Below are positions 33,742 to 42,282 of a DNA stretch of 64,000 bases, piece by piece; the first letter of the stretch is position 1; the number at the start of each line of letters is the position of its first letter. Both the position numbers and the translations under genes were made by a program. The notes under the pieces were generated by a model, which saw only the letters and a list, made by a program, of their open reading frames with translations, ran no database searches and was not told the origin of the DNA. Origin of the DNA: an uncultured Lachnospiraceae bacterium (GTDB taxonomy: Bacteria > Bacillota > Clostridia > Lachnospirales > Lachnospiraceae); NCBI GenBank assembly GCA_900550475.1, contig URSA01000003.1, forward strand, positions 62,001-126,000, in the 5' to 3' direction.

Positions 33742-35120
33742 CGGAATCAGAGATAAAGAAGCTGCTGGAAGCCCAGCGGGCGTATTATAAAAGCGGTGCG
33801 ACAATCCCTGTGGACTTCCGCATCCGGCAGCTGAAGAAGCTGTATGTAGTAGTCAGGAAGTATGAAGCTAAGATTGGGGAGGCTCTTAAGGCTGATCTTG
33901 GGAAGAGCACGTATGAAAGCTTTATGTGCGAAAGCGGTCTGGCAATTTCGGAAATATCTTATATGATCCGGCACGTCAGGAGATTTTCCAAAAGGCGTAC
34001 TGCTTACACACCGCTTGCACATTTTGCTTCCCATAGCTTCCGGCAGCCGGTTCCTTATGGCAATACGCTGATCATGAGTCCGTGGAATTATCCGCTTCTA
34101 CTTACCATTGATCCACTCGCGGATGCCATTGCAGCAGGAAATACGGCGATCGTAAAGCCAAGCGCCTATTCTCCGGCAACCAGCGCAATCATTGAGAAGA
34201 TGCTGGGGGAGTGTTTCGCACCGGAATATGTGGCGGTCGTCACAGGCGGAAGAGCAGAAAACGCAGCACTTTTGGATCAGAAGTTTGACTTTATTTTCTT
34301 TACAGGAAGTCAGGCGGTCGGGAAGGAGGTACTGCGCCATGCGGCTGACTATCTCACACCCGTAGTGCTTGAGCTTGGAGGAAAAAGTCCCTGCATTGTT
34401 GATCATAGTGCCAACATCCGGCTGGCGGCAAAGCGGATTGTCTTTGGAAAATACTTAAACTGCGGGCAGACCTGCGTGGCGCCGGACTATATCCTTTGCG
34501 AGACGGCGGTAAAGGAGGAGCTCCTTGCAGAACTGAAACGGCAGATCCGGTTTCAGTTTGGCGAAGAACCTCTAAAAAACAGCGATTATGGAAGAATCAT
34601 CAACGAGAAGCATTTCAACCGGCTTTGCGGACTGTTGGATGCGGACAAGATCAGGACTGGCGGGGAGACGGATGCTAGTACCTGCCGGATTGCACCGACC
34701 GTCATGGACGATGTAGGCGAGGAGGATGCGGTTATGGGGGAAGAAATCTTCGGGCCGATACTTCCGGTGCTGACATTTGACGATTTCGATACGATGCTGC
34801 AATCGCTGAAAGAAAAGCAAAAACCGTTAGCACTTTATCTGTTTTCATCTGACAAAGCGAACATTGCCCGTGTGACCAACGAACTTTCCTACGGGGGCGG
34901 CTGCATAAATGATGTTGTTATTCACCTCGCAACAAGTGAGATGGGCTTCGGCGGTGTCGGGGAGAGCGGCATGGGAGCTTATCATGGACGGGCAGGCTTT
35001 GAGGCATTTTCCCATAGCAAATCCATCGTAGATAAAAAGACATGGATGGATCTGCCTATGCGCTATCAGCCCTATAAGAGCCGTCTCTATGAAAAACTCT
35101 TACATTTCTTCTTGAAATAG
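33738..35120 (+). CDS. Aldehyde dehydrogenase family protein
   Basis: 460 residues, similar in length to the membrane-associated class-3/fatty-aldehyde type. Catalytic Glu in VVLELGGKSPCIVD and catalytic Cys in GQTCVAPDY; NAD-binding FTGSQAVGKEVLRHAA. The C-terminus (GRAGFEAFSHSKSIV, then RYQPYKSRLYEKLLHFFLK) ends in an amphipathic helix, as in fatty aldehyde dehydrogenases. It oxidises aldehydes to acids. Starts with ATGA overlap on the alcohol dehydrogenase stop. Confidence 0.93.
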   Translation: MTESEIKKLLEAQRAYYKSGATIPVDFRIRQLKKLYVVVRKYEAKIGEALKADLGKSTYESFMCESGLAISEISYMIRHVRRFSKRRTAYTPLAHFASHSFRQPVPYGNTLIMSPWNYPLLLTIDPLADAIAAGNTAIVKPSAYSPATSAIIEKMLGECFAPEYVAVVTGGRAENAALLDQKFDFIFFTGSQAVGKEVLRHAADYLTPVVLELGGKSPCIVDHSANIRLAAKRIVFGKYLNCGQTCVAPDYILCETAVKEELLAELKRQIRFQFGEEPLKNSDYGRIINEKHFNRLCGLLDADKIRTGGETDASTCRIAPTVMDDVGEEDAVMGEEIFGPILPVLTFDDFDTMLQSLKEKQKPLALYLFSSDKANIARVTNELSYGGGCINDVVIHLATSEMGFGGVGESGMGAYHGRAGFEAFSHSKSIVDKKTWMDLPMRYQPYKSRLYEKLLHFFLK

Positions 35121-35214
35121 AAATTATATCTAAAATTAACAAATATCATATAAACAGAAAATATCGGACAGTATACAGAAACAAATAGAACAACTACATT
35201 ATGAGGGCAAAAAT

Positions 35215-36054
35215 ATGAAGACAAGAATTATAGTGGATTCCACATCGGATCTCACTCCTGAAATCAGGGCGCAGGTATCTGTGGTGCCGCTTACGCTGCG
35301 GTTTGGAGATGAGGAGTTTGTTGACGGTGTTACCATCGACCACAAGACTTTTTATGAGAAACTGGTGGAAACGGATGTGTTCCCTTCCACAAGCCAGGCG
35401 ACTCCGGCAGCGTTTGAAGTGGAATACGATAAAGCAAGGAAAGCCGGGGAAAGCGCGGTGGTGATCACGCTTGCATCCAAGCTCTCCGGGACATACCAGA
35501 GTGCTGTTTTAGCGGCAGCGGAATATGAAAATATCTGTGTGGTCGACAGCACAAGTGTCGCAATCGGTGGTGGGATACTGGTTGAGCTTGCCCTGCAGTT
35601 CTTAAAGGAAGGAATGGACGCGGCGGAGATTGCACAGCGACTGGAGGAAGAAAAAAAGAAAATTGTCATTGTGGCGCTTGTGGATACGCTGGAATATTTA
35701 AAGAGAGGCGGCCGGATCTCAAAGACGGTAGCGTTTGCAGGAATGGTTTTGAACATTAAGCCGGTTATCTCCCTTACGGATGGCGTGATCAATATTCTAG
35801 GAAAAGCCCGTGGCTCAAAGATGGGCAACAACCTTCTGATGCAGGAGATCGAAAAAGCCGGCGGGGTGGACTTTAGCAGACCGGTGCTCCTCGGCTACAC
35901 GGGACTTTCCGATGCGCTCTTGCAAAAGTATATCACGGACAGCCGGGCAATCTGGGAGAACGGACTAAAGGAGATCCGGTATACCACGATCGGAAGCACG
36001 ATCGGAACGCACATCGGACCGGACGCGATTGCGGTAGCATTTTTTAAACCTTAA
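35215..36054 (+). CDS. DegV family (fatty-acid-binding) protein
   Basis: 279 residues. The fold signature is seen in IIVDSTSDLTPE at the start, PSTSQATPAAF, ITLASKLSGTYQSAVLAA, and the central EYLKRGGRISK. DegV/FakB proteins bind a fatty acid for the FakA kinase that makes acyl-phosphate. The position after an alcohol and aldehyde dehydrogenase pair fits a route from fatty aldehydes to lipid precursors, which is inference. It is separated from aldh by 94 bp of A+T-rich sequence without a clear terminator. Confidence 0.92.
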   Translation: MKTRIIVDSTSDLTPEIRAQVSVVPLTLRFGDEEFVDGVTIDHKTFYEKLVETDVFPSTSQATPAAFEVEYDKARKAGESAVVITLASKLSGTYQSAVLAAAEYENICVVDSTSVAIGGGILVELALQFLKEGMDAAEIAQRLEEEKKKIVIVALVDTLEYLKRGGRISKTVAFAGMVLNIKPVISLTDGVINILGKARGSKMGNNLLMQEIEKAGGVDFSRPVLLGYTGLSDALLQKYITDSRAIWENGLKEIRYTTIGSTIGTHIGPDAIAVAFFKP

Positions 36055-36055
36055 G

Positions 36056-36310
36056 TATTCTCGAACAAATGTAGTAGAACATATTAAGCATATTTATGAG
36101 GAGGGTGAATTAGACGAAATTTCAACCTGTCGGAATTTCCGACAGGTTCGAAAAGAAGGAAATCGTGAGGTGACAAGGCAGATTCCTCATTATAATCTTG
36201 ATATGATAATTTCTCTTGGATACCGTATTAAATCAGTGATTGCAACAAGATTCAGACAGTGGGTGACACAGAGATTAAAACATTTGATGATATGCTTTTT
36301 AAGCAGTTAA
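36056..36310 (+). pseudogene. RhuM-family protein fragment
   Basis: The frame from 36056 gives NVVEHIKHIYEEGELDE, STCRNFRQVRKEGNREVTRQ, PHYNLDMIISLGYRIKS and TRFRQWVTQRLKH, the central part of RhuM virulence-type proteins common in mobile elements. There is no start and the frame ends at 36308 after the sequence has left the family. The start of a second fragment, a HigA-like antitoxin, is fused at about 36263, so this is a deletion joint. Confidence 0.75.
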
Positions 36311-36402
36311 AAGATGATGAGTTCAGAAAAGAATATGAAGCTATTCAGCCTGAGATGGATGTTATAAGAGCTATGCTTGATAGAAGAGGACTATACAAAT
36401 AA
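36259..36402 (+). pseudogene. N-terminal fragment of a HigA-like XRE antitoxin
   Basis: A frame from GTG 36259 reads DTEIKTFDDMLFKQLKDDEF, then RKEYEAIQPEMDVIRAMLD, ending RRGLYK and TAA at 36400. This matches the leader of RelE/HigB-partner antitoxins (an EFxxEYxxLxPE motif) that is normally followed by an HTH; the HTH is missing. It overlaps the 3' end of the RhuM fragment in another frame. Confidence 0.6.
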
Positions 36403-36403
36403 T

Positions 36404-36556
36404 ATGTCGGAATACAGAAAGGACAACGTGTTTAGCTATTTAAATATTGATAATGAACAGGTTTCTCCGTTTGCTGATAATATGTCTAAAGAGTTCGGTG
36501 AATATGGGGTTGTTATTGGATTGTCAACACTTCACACTTTCTTCGGAAGTGTATGA
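36404..36556 (+). CDS. Short ORF of unknown origin
   Basis: 50 codons from ATG 36404 (YRKDNVFSYLNIDNEQVSPF, then EYGVVIGLSTLHTFFGSV) to TGA 36554. It has no good ribosome binding site and no family I know. It is likely part of the broken mobile cluster; the next 145 bp to the GH26 gene contain no feature beyond a GGAGAGG ribosome binding site. Confidence 0.3.
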   Translation: MSEYRKDNVFSYLNIDNEQVSPFADNMSKEFGEYGVVIGLSTLHTFFGSV

Positions 36557-36701
36557 CTGGACGAGAAATAATTAAACAAAAGAAAAACAAATTTCAATCT
36601 TCATTCGGGGGATTGTAAAGCCGGGCATATTCAGGTATGATAACTTTGGTGACGAAAAAAGGACTGACTGGAACAGCACACAAGAAAACAGGAGAGGAAA
36701 C

Positions 36702-38258
36702 ATGAAAAGAAGGATAGGAATATGGCTTGTCGCATTGACGGTGATGCTGACAGCATGTGGAAACGGTAGTGACCCCGGCAATGCTACCGTGCCCGGTGCG
36801 GCGAAGGAAACCGGGACGCAGGTACAGGACGCAGAAATCCCGGCGGATGTCTGGGTGATGGAGGAAGCACCGGCAATCAGAAAGGTGTTGTCCGAGGAGG
36901 AGAAGCAGACCAAACAGAAGGAGATACTGGAAGAGGGGACATTCCTGTTTGCCGGGAAGGAAAATGAAGGTTATTATCCGGGCGATATTTCATGGCTTCA
37001 CTCTGCGGAGGAGCCGAGTGCGGTGGCGCTGATCTTTTCCTGTGAGGATGAGACGCACGGAGGCTGGGGCGTGCTCGGAATGTCTGTAACCACAGATGCC
37101 AACGGACGCATACAGGAGGATATTGCGGCATATTCGGATGAACCCAAAAAGGAGCGTCTGTTGCTTTATTCCACAGAAGAGATTCTCCTGATGGCGGGCG
37201 CAGAGAAAACGGAGGACATTACCGCATTCTCCCTTGGCGCATGGAACGGCGGAAAAATTGTGGGATTGTACTATCTGCCGGGAGATGTGGCAAATGAACT
37301 GCGGGACTATCTGGCGGAAGTGGAGGTATATGAGCAGATCATACATACTTATGACGGCAGCCTGTCAAATGAAAATGCGATCGACAATGCGAAAAAGGTG
37401 TATGAGTATTTGAAAGAGGTCTACGGGAAGGTTTGCCTGACCGGACAGATGGAGTCTACATGGATGGGCTCGCCGGATTATGAGTTGAACTACATAGAGC
37501 AGGCCACCGGAAAACTTCCGGCGATCCGCGGCTTGGATTTTATGCACAACGATTTTGAGGGCGTTGCAAAGAGAGCACGGGAATGGTGGGAGATGGGAGG
37601 CATTCCTACGATCTGCTGGCATACCGGAGCTGATTTTGCAAGTGGCTATAATGAGTGCCTGGCAGACAATCTGAATTGGGAGGAAGCGTTTATCCCGGGA
37701 TCCGCCACCTACAATGCGCTGTTAGACGGTATGGATCGGGCTGTTCCTTATCTGCAACAGCTTGAAGATGCCGAAGTACCGGTTTTATGGCGTCCGTTCC
37801 ACGAGCTGGACGGAGGCTGGTTCTGGTGGAGCAAGGGCGGCGCGGAAAATTTCGTCAAGCTGTGGCAGTTGATGTATAGCCGCTACACGGATTACTGGGG
37901 GCTGGATAATCTGATCTGGGTATACGGTTATTCGGCAAACGGCGGAAATATGGAAGCTTGGTATCCCGGCGACGCCTATGTGGATCTGGTGGGAGCGGAC
38001 AGCTACACGCCCGGAGCAAACGGCCCCCTGTTTGAGGAATGCAACGCGCTTGCACCGGAGGGAATGCCCATCGTGTTCCATGAATGCGGTACGATTCCGC
38101 AGGAACAGCAAATGCTGGAGGAAGGCGCTCCATGGTTATACTTCATGGTGTGGCACACAGATTGGATTACAGATGAGAAAAACAACTCCGTGGAATCACT
38201 GAATGAAATTTATAACAGCGAATATTTCATTACATTGGATGAACTTCCGTTTCAGTAA
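36702..38258 (+). CDS. Glycoside hydrolase family 26 lipoprotein (beta-mannanase-like)
   Basis: 518 residues with a lipoprotein signal (LTACGNGSD, lipid-anchored Cys), then a Gly/Ala/Thr-rich spacer. An uncharacterised ~190-residue N-terminal region with a WLHSAEEPSAVAL-like start precedes the GH26 barrel (about 195-515). The acid/base Glu is E368 in RPFHELDGGWFWW and the nucleophile is E461 in VFHECGTIP. GH26 enzymes cleave beta-1,4-mannans or related glucans. Being surface anchored it would act on dietary or yeast mannan; no transporter or sensor is next to it. Confidence 0.88.
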   Translation: MKRRIGIWLVALTVMLTACGNGSDPGNATVPGAAKETGTQVQDAEIPADVWVMEEAPAIRKVLSEEEKQTKQKEILEEGTFLFAGKENEGYYPGDISWLHSAEEPSAVALIFSCEDETHGGWGVLGMSVTTDANGRIQEDIAAYSDEPKKERLLLYSTEEILLMAGAEKTEDITAFSLGAWNGGKIVGLYYLPGDVANELRDYLAEVEVYEQIIHTYDGSLSNENAIDNAKKVYEYLKEVYGKVCLTGQMESTWMGSPDYELNYIEQATGKLPAIRGLDFMHNDFEGVAKRAREWWEMGGIPTICWHTGADFASGYNECLADNLNWEEAFIPGSATYNALLDGMDRAVPYLQQLEDAEVPVLWRPFHELDGGWFWWSKGGAENFVKLWQLMYSRYTDYWGLDNLIWVYGYSANGGNMEAWYPGDAYVDLVGADSYTPGANGPLFEECNALAPEGMPIVFHECGTIPQEQQMLEEGAPWLYFMVWHTDWITDEKNNSVESLNEIYNSEYFITLDELPFQ

Positions 38259-38268
38259 GGAGAAGACG

Positions 38269-38308
38269 CACTGCCAATTCCGATTATATAAGGATTGGCA
38301 GTGTTTTT
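38269..38308 (+). terminator. Terminator after the GH26 gene
   Basis: CACTGCCAAT (38269-38278) and its perfect complement at 38294-38303, followed by TTTTT. Confidence 0.85.
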
Positions 38309-38374
38309 GATTGCTTTTTCTGTTAGGCTTGCTATATCGTGGCTAACGAACGATAGCTAAAATAAAAATTTGAA

Positions 38375-38614
38375 TTGCAGACAGAAAAAACGAATGACGG
38401 TGTTTATCAGAAGGTTGCTGATTTGTTGGGAATCACATATGAGCAGGCAATTGATTTTGCCGGAGTGATGATTATCTATACACAGGGAATGGGAACATTG
38501 ATTGCATCAGGAATTGTGACAGATACGAAAGAAAATATGTTTCGGATGCTTCACAACACGGGTATGACATATATGAAGGGTTTGGGTGTAAAGAAACAAC
38601 CAGTTGAATTTTGA
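38375..38614 (+). pseudogene. C-terminal remnant of a TetR-family regulator
   Basis: 79 codons from a TTG, VADLLGITYEQAIDFAGVMI, then IYTQGMGTLIASGIVTDTKE and FRMLHNTGMTYMKGLG. This is the C-terminal ligand/dimer part of a TetR regulator of the kind with IYTHGMATL-type helices. The N-terminal HTH is absent. The upstream 60 bp hold no start or ribosome binding site. Its lost HTH may have bound the large dyad at 38801-38843. Confidence 0.6.
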
Positions 38615-38793
38615 TCGGATGCCGGACGCTAAGACGCAGAGCAGAAACGAAATGTTTTTTTGCCTGCGTTTTTTGACGGATTGGAGGAAATGTTATAAAG
38701 CTGTTATGAATACATATTTTAATTGTTTAGGGTTTATTCTTGTCATTATCATTTCTTGATCAGTTACAGGAACGCTGCACAAGAAATAAGTGG

Positions 38794-38843
38794 TTGACAA
38801 GTTACCAAGCGGTTACTATAATGAGAAGTAACCGTATGGTAAC
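38794..38843 (+). promoter_or_regulatory. Consensus promoter inside a 43-bp symmetric operator
   Basis: Perfect TTGACA (38794-38799) and TATAAT (38817-38822), 17-bp spacer. Around the -10 box four 6-bp arms are arranged GTTACC-N4-GGTTAC (38801-38816), 11 bp, then GTAACC-N4-GGTAAC (38828-38843): the two 16-bp halves are mutual inverted repeats. A two-dimer repressor such as a TetR protein would block the promoter fully. Confidence 0.8.
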
Positions 38844-39011
38844 TTTGACATGGAACGACATCAAATGCATCGAAAACGTCTGACAGAGGCAAATAAGCCC
38901 CATGATACGATTCGTGTCGTTCATGTGACGAAGCGATTCTTTCCAATCTTTATGTTCTATGATACGTTCCAATCAGCCGCGAGGCAAAAAGAAAGAGAGG
39001 ACATAAAAATA

Positions 39012-39671
39012 ATGAAGAACGGAAAGAGATTATTGATTGCAGGAATGGTGTTGCTTGCTGTGTTTGCCCTTTTTACAGGGCTGATACAGATTGTGGATGT
39101 GCAGCCCATCGGACAAAACGGAACGCGGACAGGTTTTGCTGCCTTTAACGGCTGGTTTCACAGGCTGACAGGGGTGCATATGGAGATTTATACCATTACT
39201 GATTGGCTCGGGTTGGTGCCGTTATGTGTCTGTATGGGATTCGGCACAGTTGGGTTGATCCAGTTGATCCGGAGGAGAAGTCTCCTTAAGGTGGATCTGG
39301 ATATTGTTTTTCTGGGAATTTATTATGTTGTGGTGATTTTCGGCTACCTGATTTTTGAGATGATTCCGATCAACTACAGACCCATTCTGATTGAGGGATT
39401 TCTGGAGGCTTCCTATCCGTCATCCACAACGCTCCTTGTGCTCAGTGTCATGCCAACACTTGTATTTCAGATCAACCGAAGATCGAGCCATGCGCCGGTC
39501 AGAAGAACCGTTTGCTTATTTACAGCTGTATTTTCGGCGTTTATGGTCATCGGAAGGCTGGTGTCCGGAGTCCACTGGTTTACGGATATTGTGGGCGCTG
39601 TTTTGTTAAGCACCGGACTGTTTTGCATTTATAAAACTGCTGTGCTGCTGTTTGACCATAAAGCATCGTGA
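39012..39671 (+). CDS. PAP2-superfamily phosphatase-like membrane protein
   Basis: 219 residues from ATG 39012 with AGAGG upstream. Five to six hydrophobic helices. Of the PAP2 motifs, FLEASYPSSTT stands for motif 2 (a Ser in place of the usual His of PSxH) and RLVSGVHWFTDIVGA for motif 3 (SxHxxxD intact). Motif 1 (KxxxxxxRP) is not clear, so catalysis is uncertain. It lies downstream of the dyad promoter. The reading frame is open back to 38850, but that extension has no ribosome binding site. Confidence 0.75.
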   Translation: MKNGKRLLIAGMVLLAVFALFTGLIQIVDVQPIGQNGTRTGFAAFNGWFHRLTGVHMEIYTITDWLGLVPLCVCMGFGTVGLIQLIRRRSLLKVDLDIVFLGIYYVVVIFGYLIFEMIPINYRPILIEGFLEASYPSSTTLLVLSVMPTLVFQINRRSSHAPVRRTVCLFTAVFSAFMVIGRLVSGVHWFTDIVGAVLLSTGLFCIYKTAVLLFDHKAS

Positions 39672-39688
39672 ACAGAGGAGACATTATC

Positions 39689-40306
39689 GTGGAATTTTAT
39701 GAAAAACTTCAAGAGCTGAGAAAAAGCAGAGGACTTACGCAGGAGGAACTGGCGGAGGCACTGTATGTGTCCAGAACCGCCGTTTCAAAGTGGGAATCCG
39801 GCAGAGGTTATCCAAGTATAGATTCCTTAAAGGAAATTTCAAGTTATTTTTCCGTATCCATAGATGAATTGCTGTCAGGAGAAAAACTGCTTTCCATTGC
39901 CGAGAGGGAAAATAAATCCAATATGCAGAATCTGTGCGATATGCTGATCGGAATATTGGATCTTTTGTCCGTTACATTGATTGTGTTACCGCTTTATCCG
40001 AATCCGATTGACGGGTATATTTTTTCTGTAAACCTGTTTTCCTACACGGAGACAACCTCGTTTAACCGGTTTGTATACTGGGGCTTGTTCACAACACTTA
40101 TGGCAGCAGGTATCGCAAAAATTTTGTTGACACGGTTAATGATTGTAAAAGGGCGGAAACTGCTGACGGCGGGGTCTATGGGACTCAGTATCCTGGCAGT
40201 GCTGTTTTTGGCGATGACAAGGGAAGCTTACGCTGTGACTATGGCATTTCTGCTGTTTGTTACCAAGGGAATCCTGTTGTGGAAGAATGGGGGGAGTAGT
40301 TCCTGA
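39689..40306 (+). CDS. XRE-family regulator with C-terminal membrane domain
   Basis: 205 residues from GTG 39689 with AGAGGAG upstream. The HTH (about 6-62) includes GLTQEELAEALYVSRTAVSK and WESGRGYPSIDSLKEIS. The C-terminal ~110 residues form three or four hydrophobic helices. Membrane-bound HTH regulators of this form are common in Clostridia; they may sense envelope state. It is 17 bp after the PAP2 gene and probably in its operon. Confidence 0.85.
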   Translation: MEFYEKLQELRKSRGLTQEELAEALYVSRTAVSKWESGRGYPSIDSLKEISSYFSVSIDELLSGEKLLSIAERENKSNMQNLCDMLIGILDLLSVTLIVLPLYPNPIDGYIFSVNLFSYTETTSFNRFVYWGLFTTLMAAGIAKILLTRLMIVKGRKLLTAGSMGLSILAVLFLAMTREAYAVTMAFLLFVTKGILLWKNGGSSS

Positions 40307-40402
40307 AAAATGGGATGAGAACAGGGGAGCAAGGTATTGGCTTTGAGAAAAGCCTAAGCTTAGATTTATGAAAATAAATGGACTACAGAGTGGAGAAAAA
40401 AC

Positions 40403-41401
40403 ATGAAGAAATTAACAATTTTACTGCTGCTTGCAATGACGATTACGCTGTCTGCCTGTGAGATAAAGGATAGAGCGGAAACAACGGAAAGCAGAGAAGA
40501 GACACAGATGGAACAGAAAACGGAGGAATCCGGCAAGACCGCACAGGAAACGGCATCTTATGATGCGCTTCTGACGTTATATTCCACAGCCGTGAGCGAG
40601 AGGTGGAGCGGTGCAACGCTGATGGAAAACAATCTGAATTACATGATGGCTGACTGCTACGGTGACCAGCCGTTTGAGAGAATCGGCTATCTGATCAAGG
40701 ACCTGGATGGAGACGGAATCCAGGAACTGGCAATCGGCACTACCGAAAAGATCTCGGATGATTTTTACGGTAAGCTGGTTTTTGAATTGTATACGCTGGA
40801 CGGAAACAGCAACGTGGTAAAGGTATTCAGCAGCAGCGAGAGAGACCGGTATTATTATGCGGGAGACAATCTTTTTGCAAATCTGGGTTCGAGCGGTGCG
40901 GCTGAAAGCATTGATACGACGGTGAAATTTGCGAACGGTGCAACGTTGGATCTGGGCAGTGCGACGGAGCCGTCCGCATATAGGCAGATGGAACTTGCAG
41001 AATTTTCCCATCAGCAGGACGTCGCAAGGGAGCAGCCGGATTCCTCACTGCAGCTGCCGATATTGGATGAAATCAACCAAAATACTGCGGTAGGGACAGC
41101 GGGAGCCTACCTGACGGCCGTGCAGTCGGCGGTAAAGCTGTTGGACTGGGGAACGGCCACAGGACTTGATGCGGAAGAAATCAAAGCAGCCACAGTTGCA
41201 TGGATGGCGGACAAGGGAAATGACGGGCAGGCTGCGTTTGCCGAAAAACTCACGGAAGTGGATGAAGCTTATAAACAACTGCTTGAGGACGGCGCGGAGG
41301 AGCTTTTGATTTCTGCAGGCTGTGAAGATGCGGCATATCCATGGAGCGATGCGCCGGTAGAGAGTATTGAAGCCATTATGGAGGCAGTAGGTTTACGATA
41401 G
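40403..41401 (+). CDS. Putative lipoprotein
   Basis: 332 residues. Signal with lipobox LSACE, then a Glu/Thr-rich spacer (about 22-55). The mature part has KDLDGDGIQELAIGT, a single calcium-loop/FG-GAP-like strand found in many Firmicute secreted proteins, and no enzyme signature. The C-terminal half is alanine-rich. Function unknown. It stands alone between the XRE regulator and a TetR gene. Confidence 0.8.
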   Translation: MKKLTILLLLAMTITLSACEIKDRAETTESREETQMEQKTEESGKTAQETASYDALLTLYSTAVSERWSGATLMENNLNYMMADCYGDQPFERIGYLIKDLDGDGIQELAIGTTEKISDDFYGKLVFELYTLDGNSNVVKVFSSSERDRYYYAGDNLFANLGSSGAAESIDTTVKFANGATLDLGSATEPSAYRQMELAEFSHQQDVAREQPDSSLQLPILDEINQNTAVGTAGAYLTAVQSAVKLLDWGTATGLDAEEIKAATVAWMADKGNDGQAAFAEKLTEVDEAYKQLLEDGAEELLISAGCEDAAYPWSDAPVESIEAIMEAVGLR

Positions 41402-41417
41402 TCAGGGAGGCGAGAGT

Positions 41418-42053
41418 ATGGATTCCAGAGAGAAAAATACAAAGGAACGAATCTTGGAAGAGGCACTGAGACTGTTCTCGCAGAACGGTTATATGGGAAC
41501 CTCCATGAATGATATTGCGGCAAAATTGGGTGTTACCAAGGCTGCCCTGTATAAACATTATACCGGCAAAAAGGAAATACTGGACAGCATTGTAGAAAAA
41601 ATGAACCGGATGGATCAGGAGAGAGTCAAGAAGTACGACATGCCGGAGGGAAAAATGGAGGAAGTGATAGCGGAGTATAAGGATACGGCATTGGCGAAGA
41701 TCAAGCAATTCACGAAGGTACAGTTCCTTCACTGGACGGAGGAAGAATTTCCGTGCTGCTTCCGCAAGATGCTGACGATAGAGCAGTACCGGGATCCTCA
41801 GATGGCAGAACTCTATCAGAACTATCTGGCGGAAGGACCGCTCGCTTATATGACAACTATTTTTGAGGGGCTGACCGGTGACCATAAGGGTGCCGGGCAA
41901 ATGGCACTCAATTTCTACGGACCTATTTTTCTTCTCTACAGTATCTATGACGGCGCGGAAGAAAAGGAGACTGCACTGCAGGCACTTGACCGGCATATGG
42001 ATCGTTTTTCGGAGGTGTTTCAGGAAGCGATTTCCAAAGGGGGTCATGACTGA
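41418..42053 (+). CDS. TetR/AcrR-family transcriptional regulator
   Basis: 211 residues; GGGAGG upstream of the ATG. The HTH (about 10-55) is EEALRLFSQNGYMGTSMNDI, then AAKLGVTKAALYKHYTGKK. The C-terminal ligand domain has no signature that would give a ligand. Stop and start overlap (TGATG) with the small KTR-domain gene, so both are translated together. Confidence 0.9.
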   Translation: MDSREKNTKERILEEALRLFSQNGYMGTSMNDIAAKLGVTKAALYKHYTGKKEILDSIVEKMNRMDQERVKKYDMPEGKMEEVIAEYKDTALAKIKQFTKVQFLHWTEEEFPCCFRKMLTIEQYRDPQMAELYQNYLAEGPLAYMTTIFEGLTGDHKGAGQMALNFYGPIFLLYSIYDGAEEKETALQALDRHMDRFSEVFQEAISKGGHD

Positions 42054-42229
42054 TGGAGGAAAAGTCGGATCAACAGGAGTGGATTTTTTGTCCGGATTGC
42101 GGAAGCAAAACAAGGCTGAGACTGCGGCGGGATACCGTCCTGACGCACTTTCCCCTGTTTTGTCCAAAATGTAAGAAAGAGAATCTGATAGATGCAAAGA
42201 ATTTCAAAGTTACAAGGAGACTAGGCTGA
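42053..42229 (+). CDS. Small cysteine-rich KTR-domain protein
   Basis: 58 residues, shares the TGATG with the TetR gene. The sequence has FCPDCGSKTRLRLRRDT and FPLFCPKCKKENLID: two CxxC knuckles separated by about 20 residues with the KTRLR motif that gives the Cys-rich KTR domain its name. Likely a small zinc protein. It is too short for many gene finders. Its partner role with a TetR regulator is inferred from coupling only. Confidence 0.8.
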   Translation: MEEKSDQQEWIFCPDCGSKTRLRLRRDTVLTHFPLFCPKCKKENLIDAKNFKVTRRLG

Positions 42230-42282
42230 AAAGGGGACACAAACTCGCTATGCGCAAAAGACGTGCGCGGAAACGGAGAAAA

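Noticed and set aside
36121..36150. Perfect inverted repeat AACCTGTCGG / CCGACAGGTT resembling an operator or terminator
   Set aside because: It lies within the RhuM reading frame and encodes the conserved TCRNFRQV segment; no T-run follows. Coding constraint explains it.
38850..39011. In-frame 54-codon extension of the PAP2 protein
   Set aside because: No ribosome binding site precedes ATG 38850, the sequence is highly basic and unlike PAP2 proteins, while ATG 39012 has a usable site.
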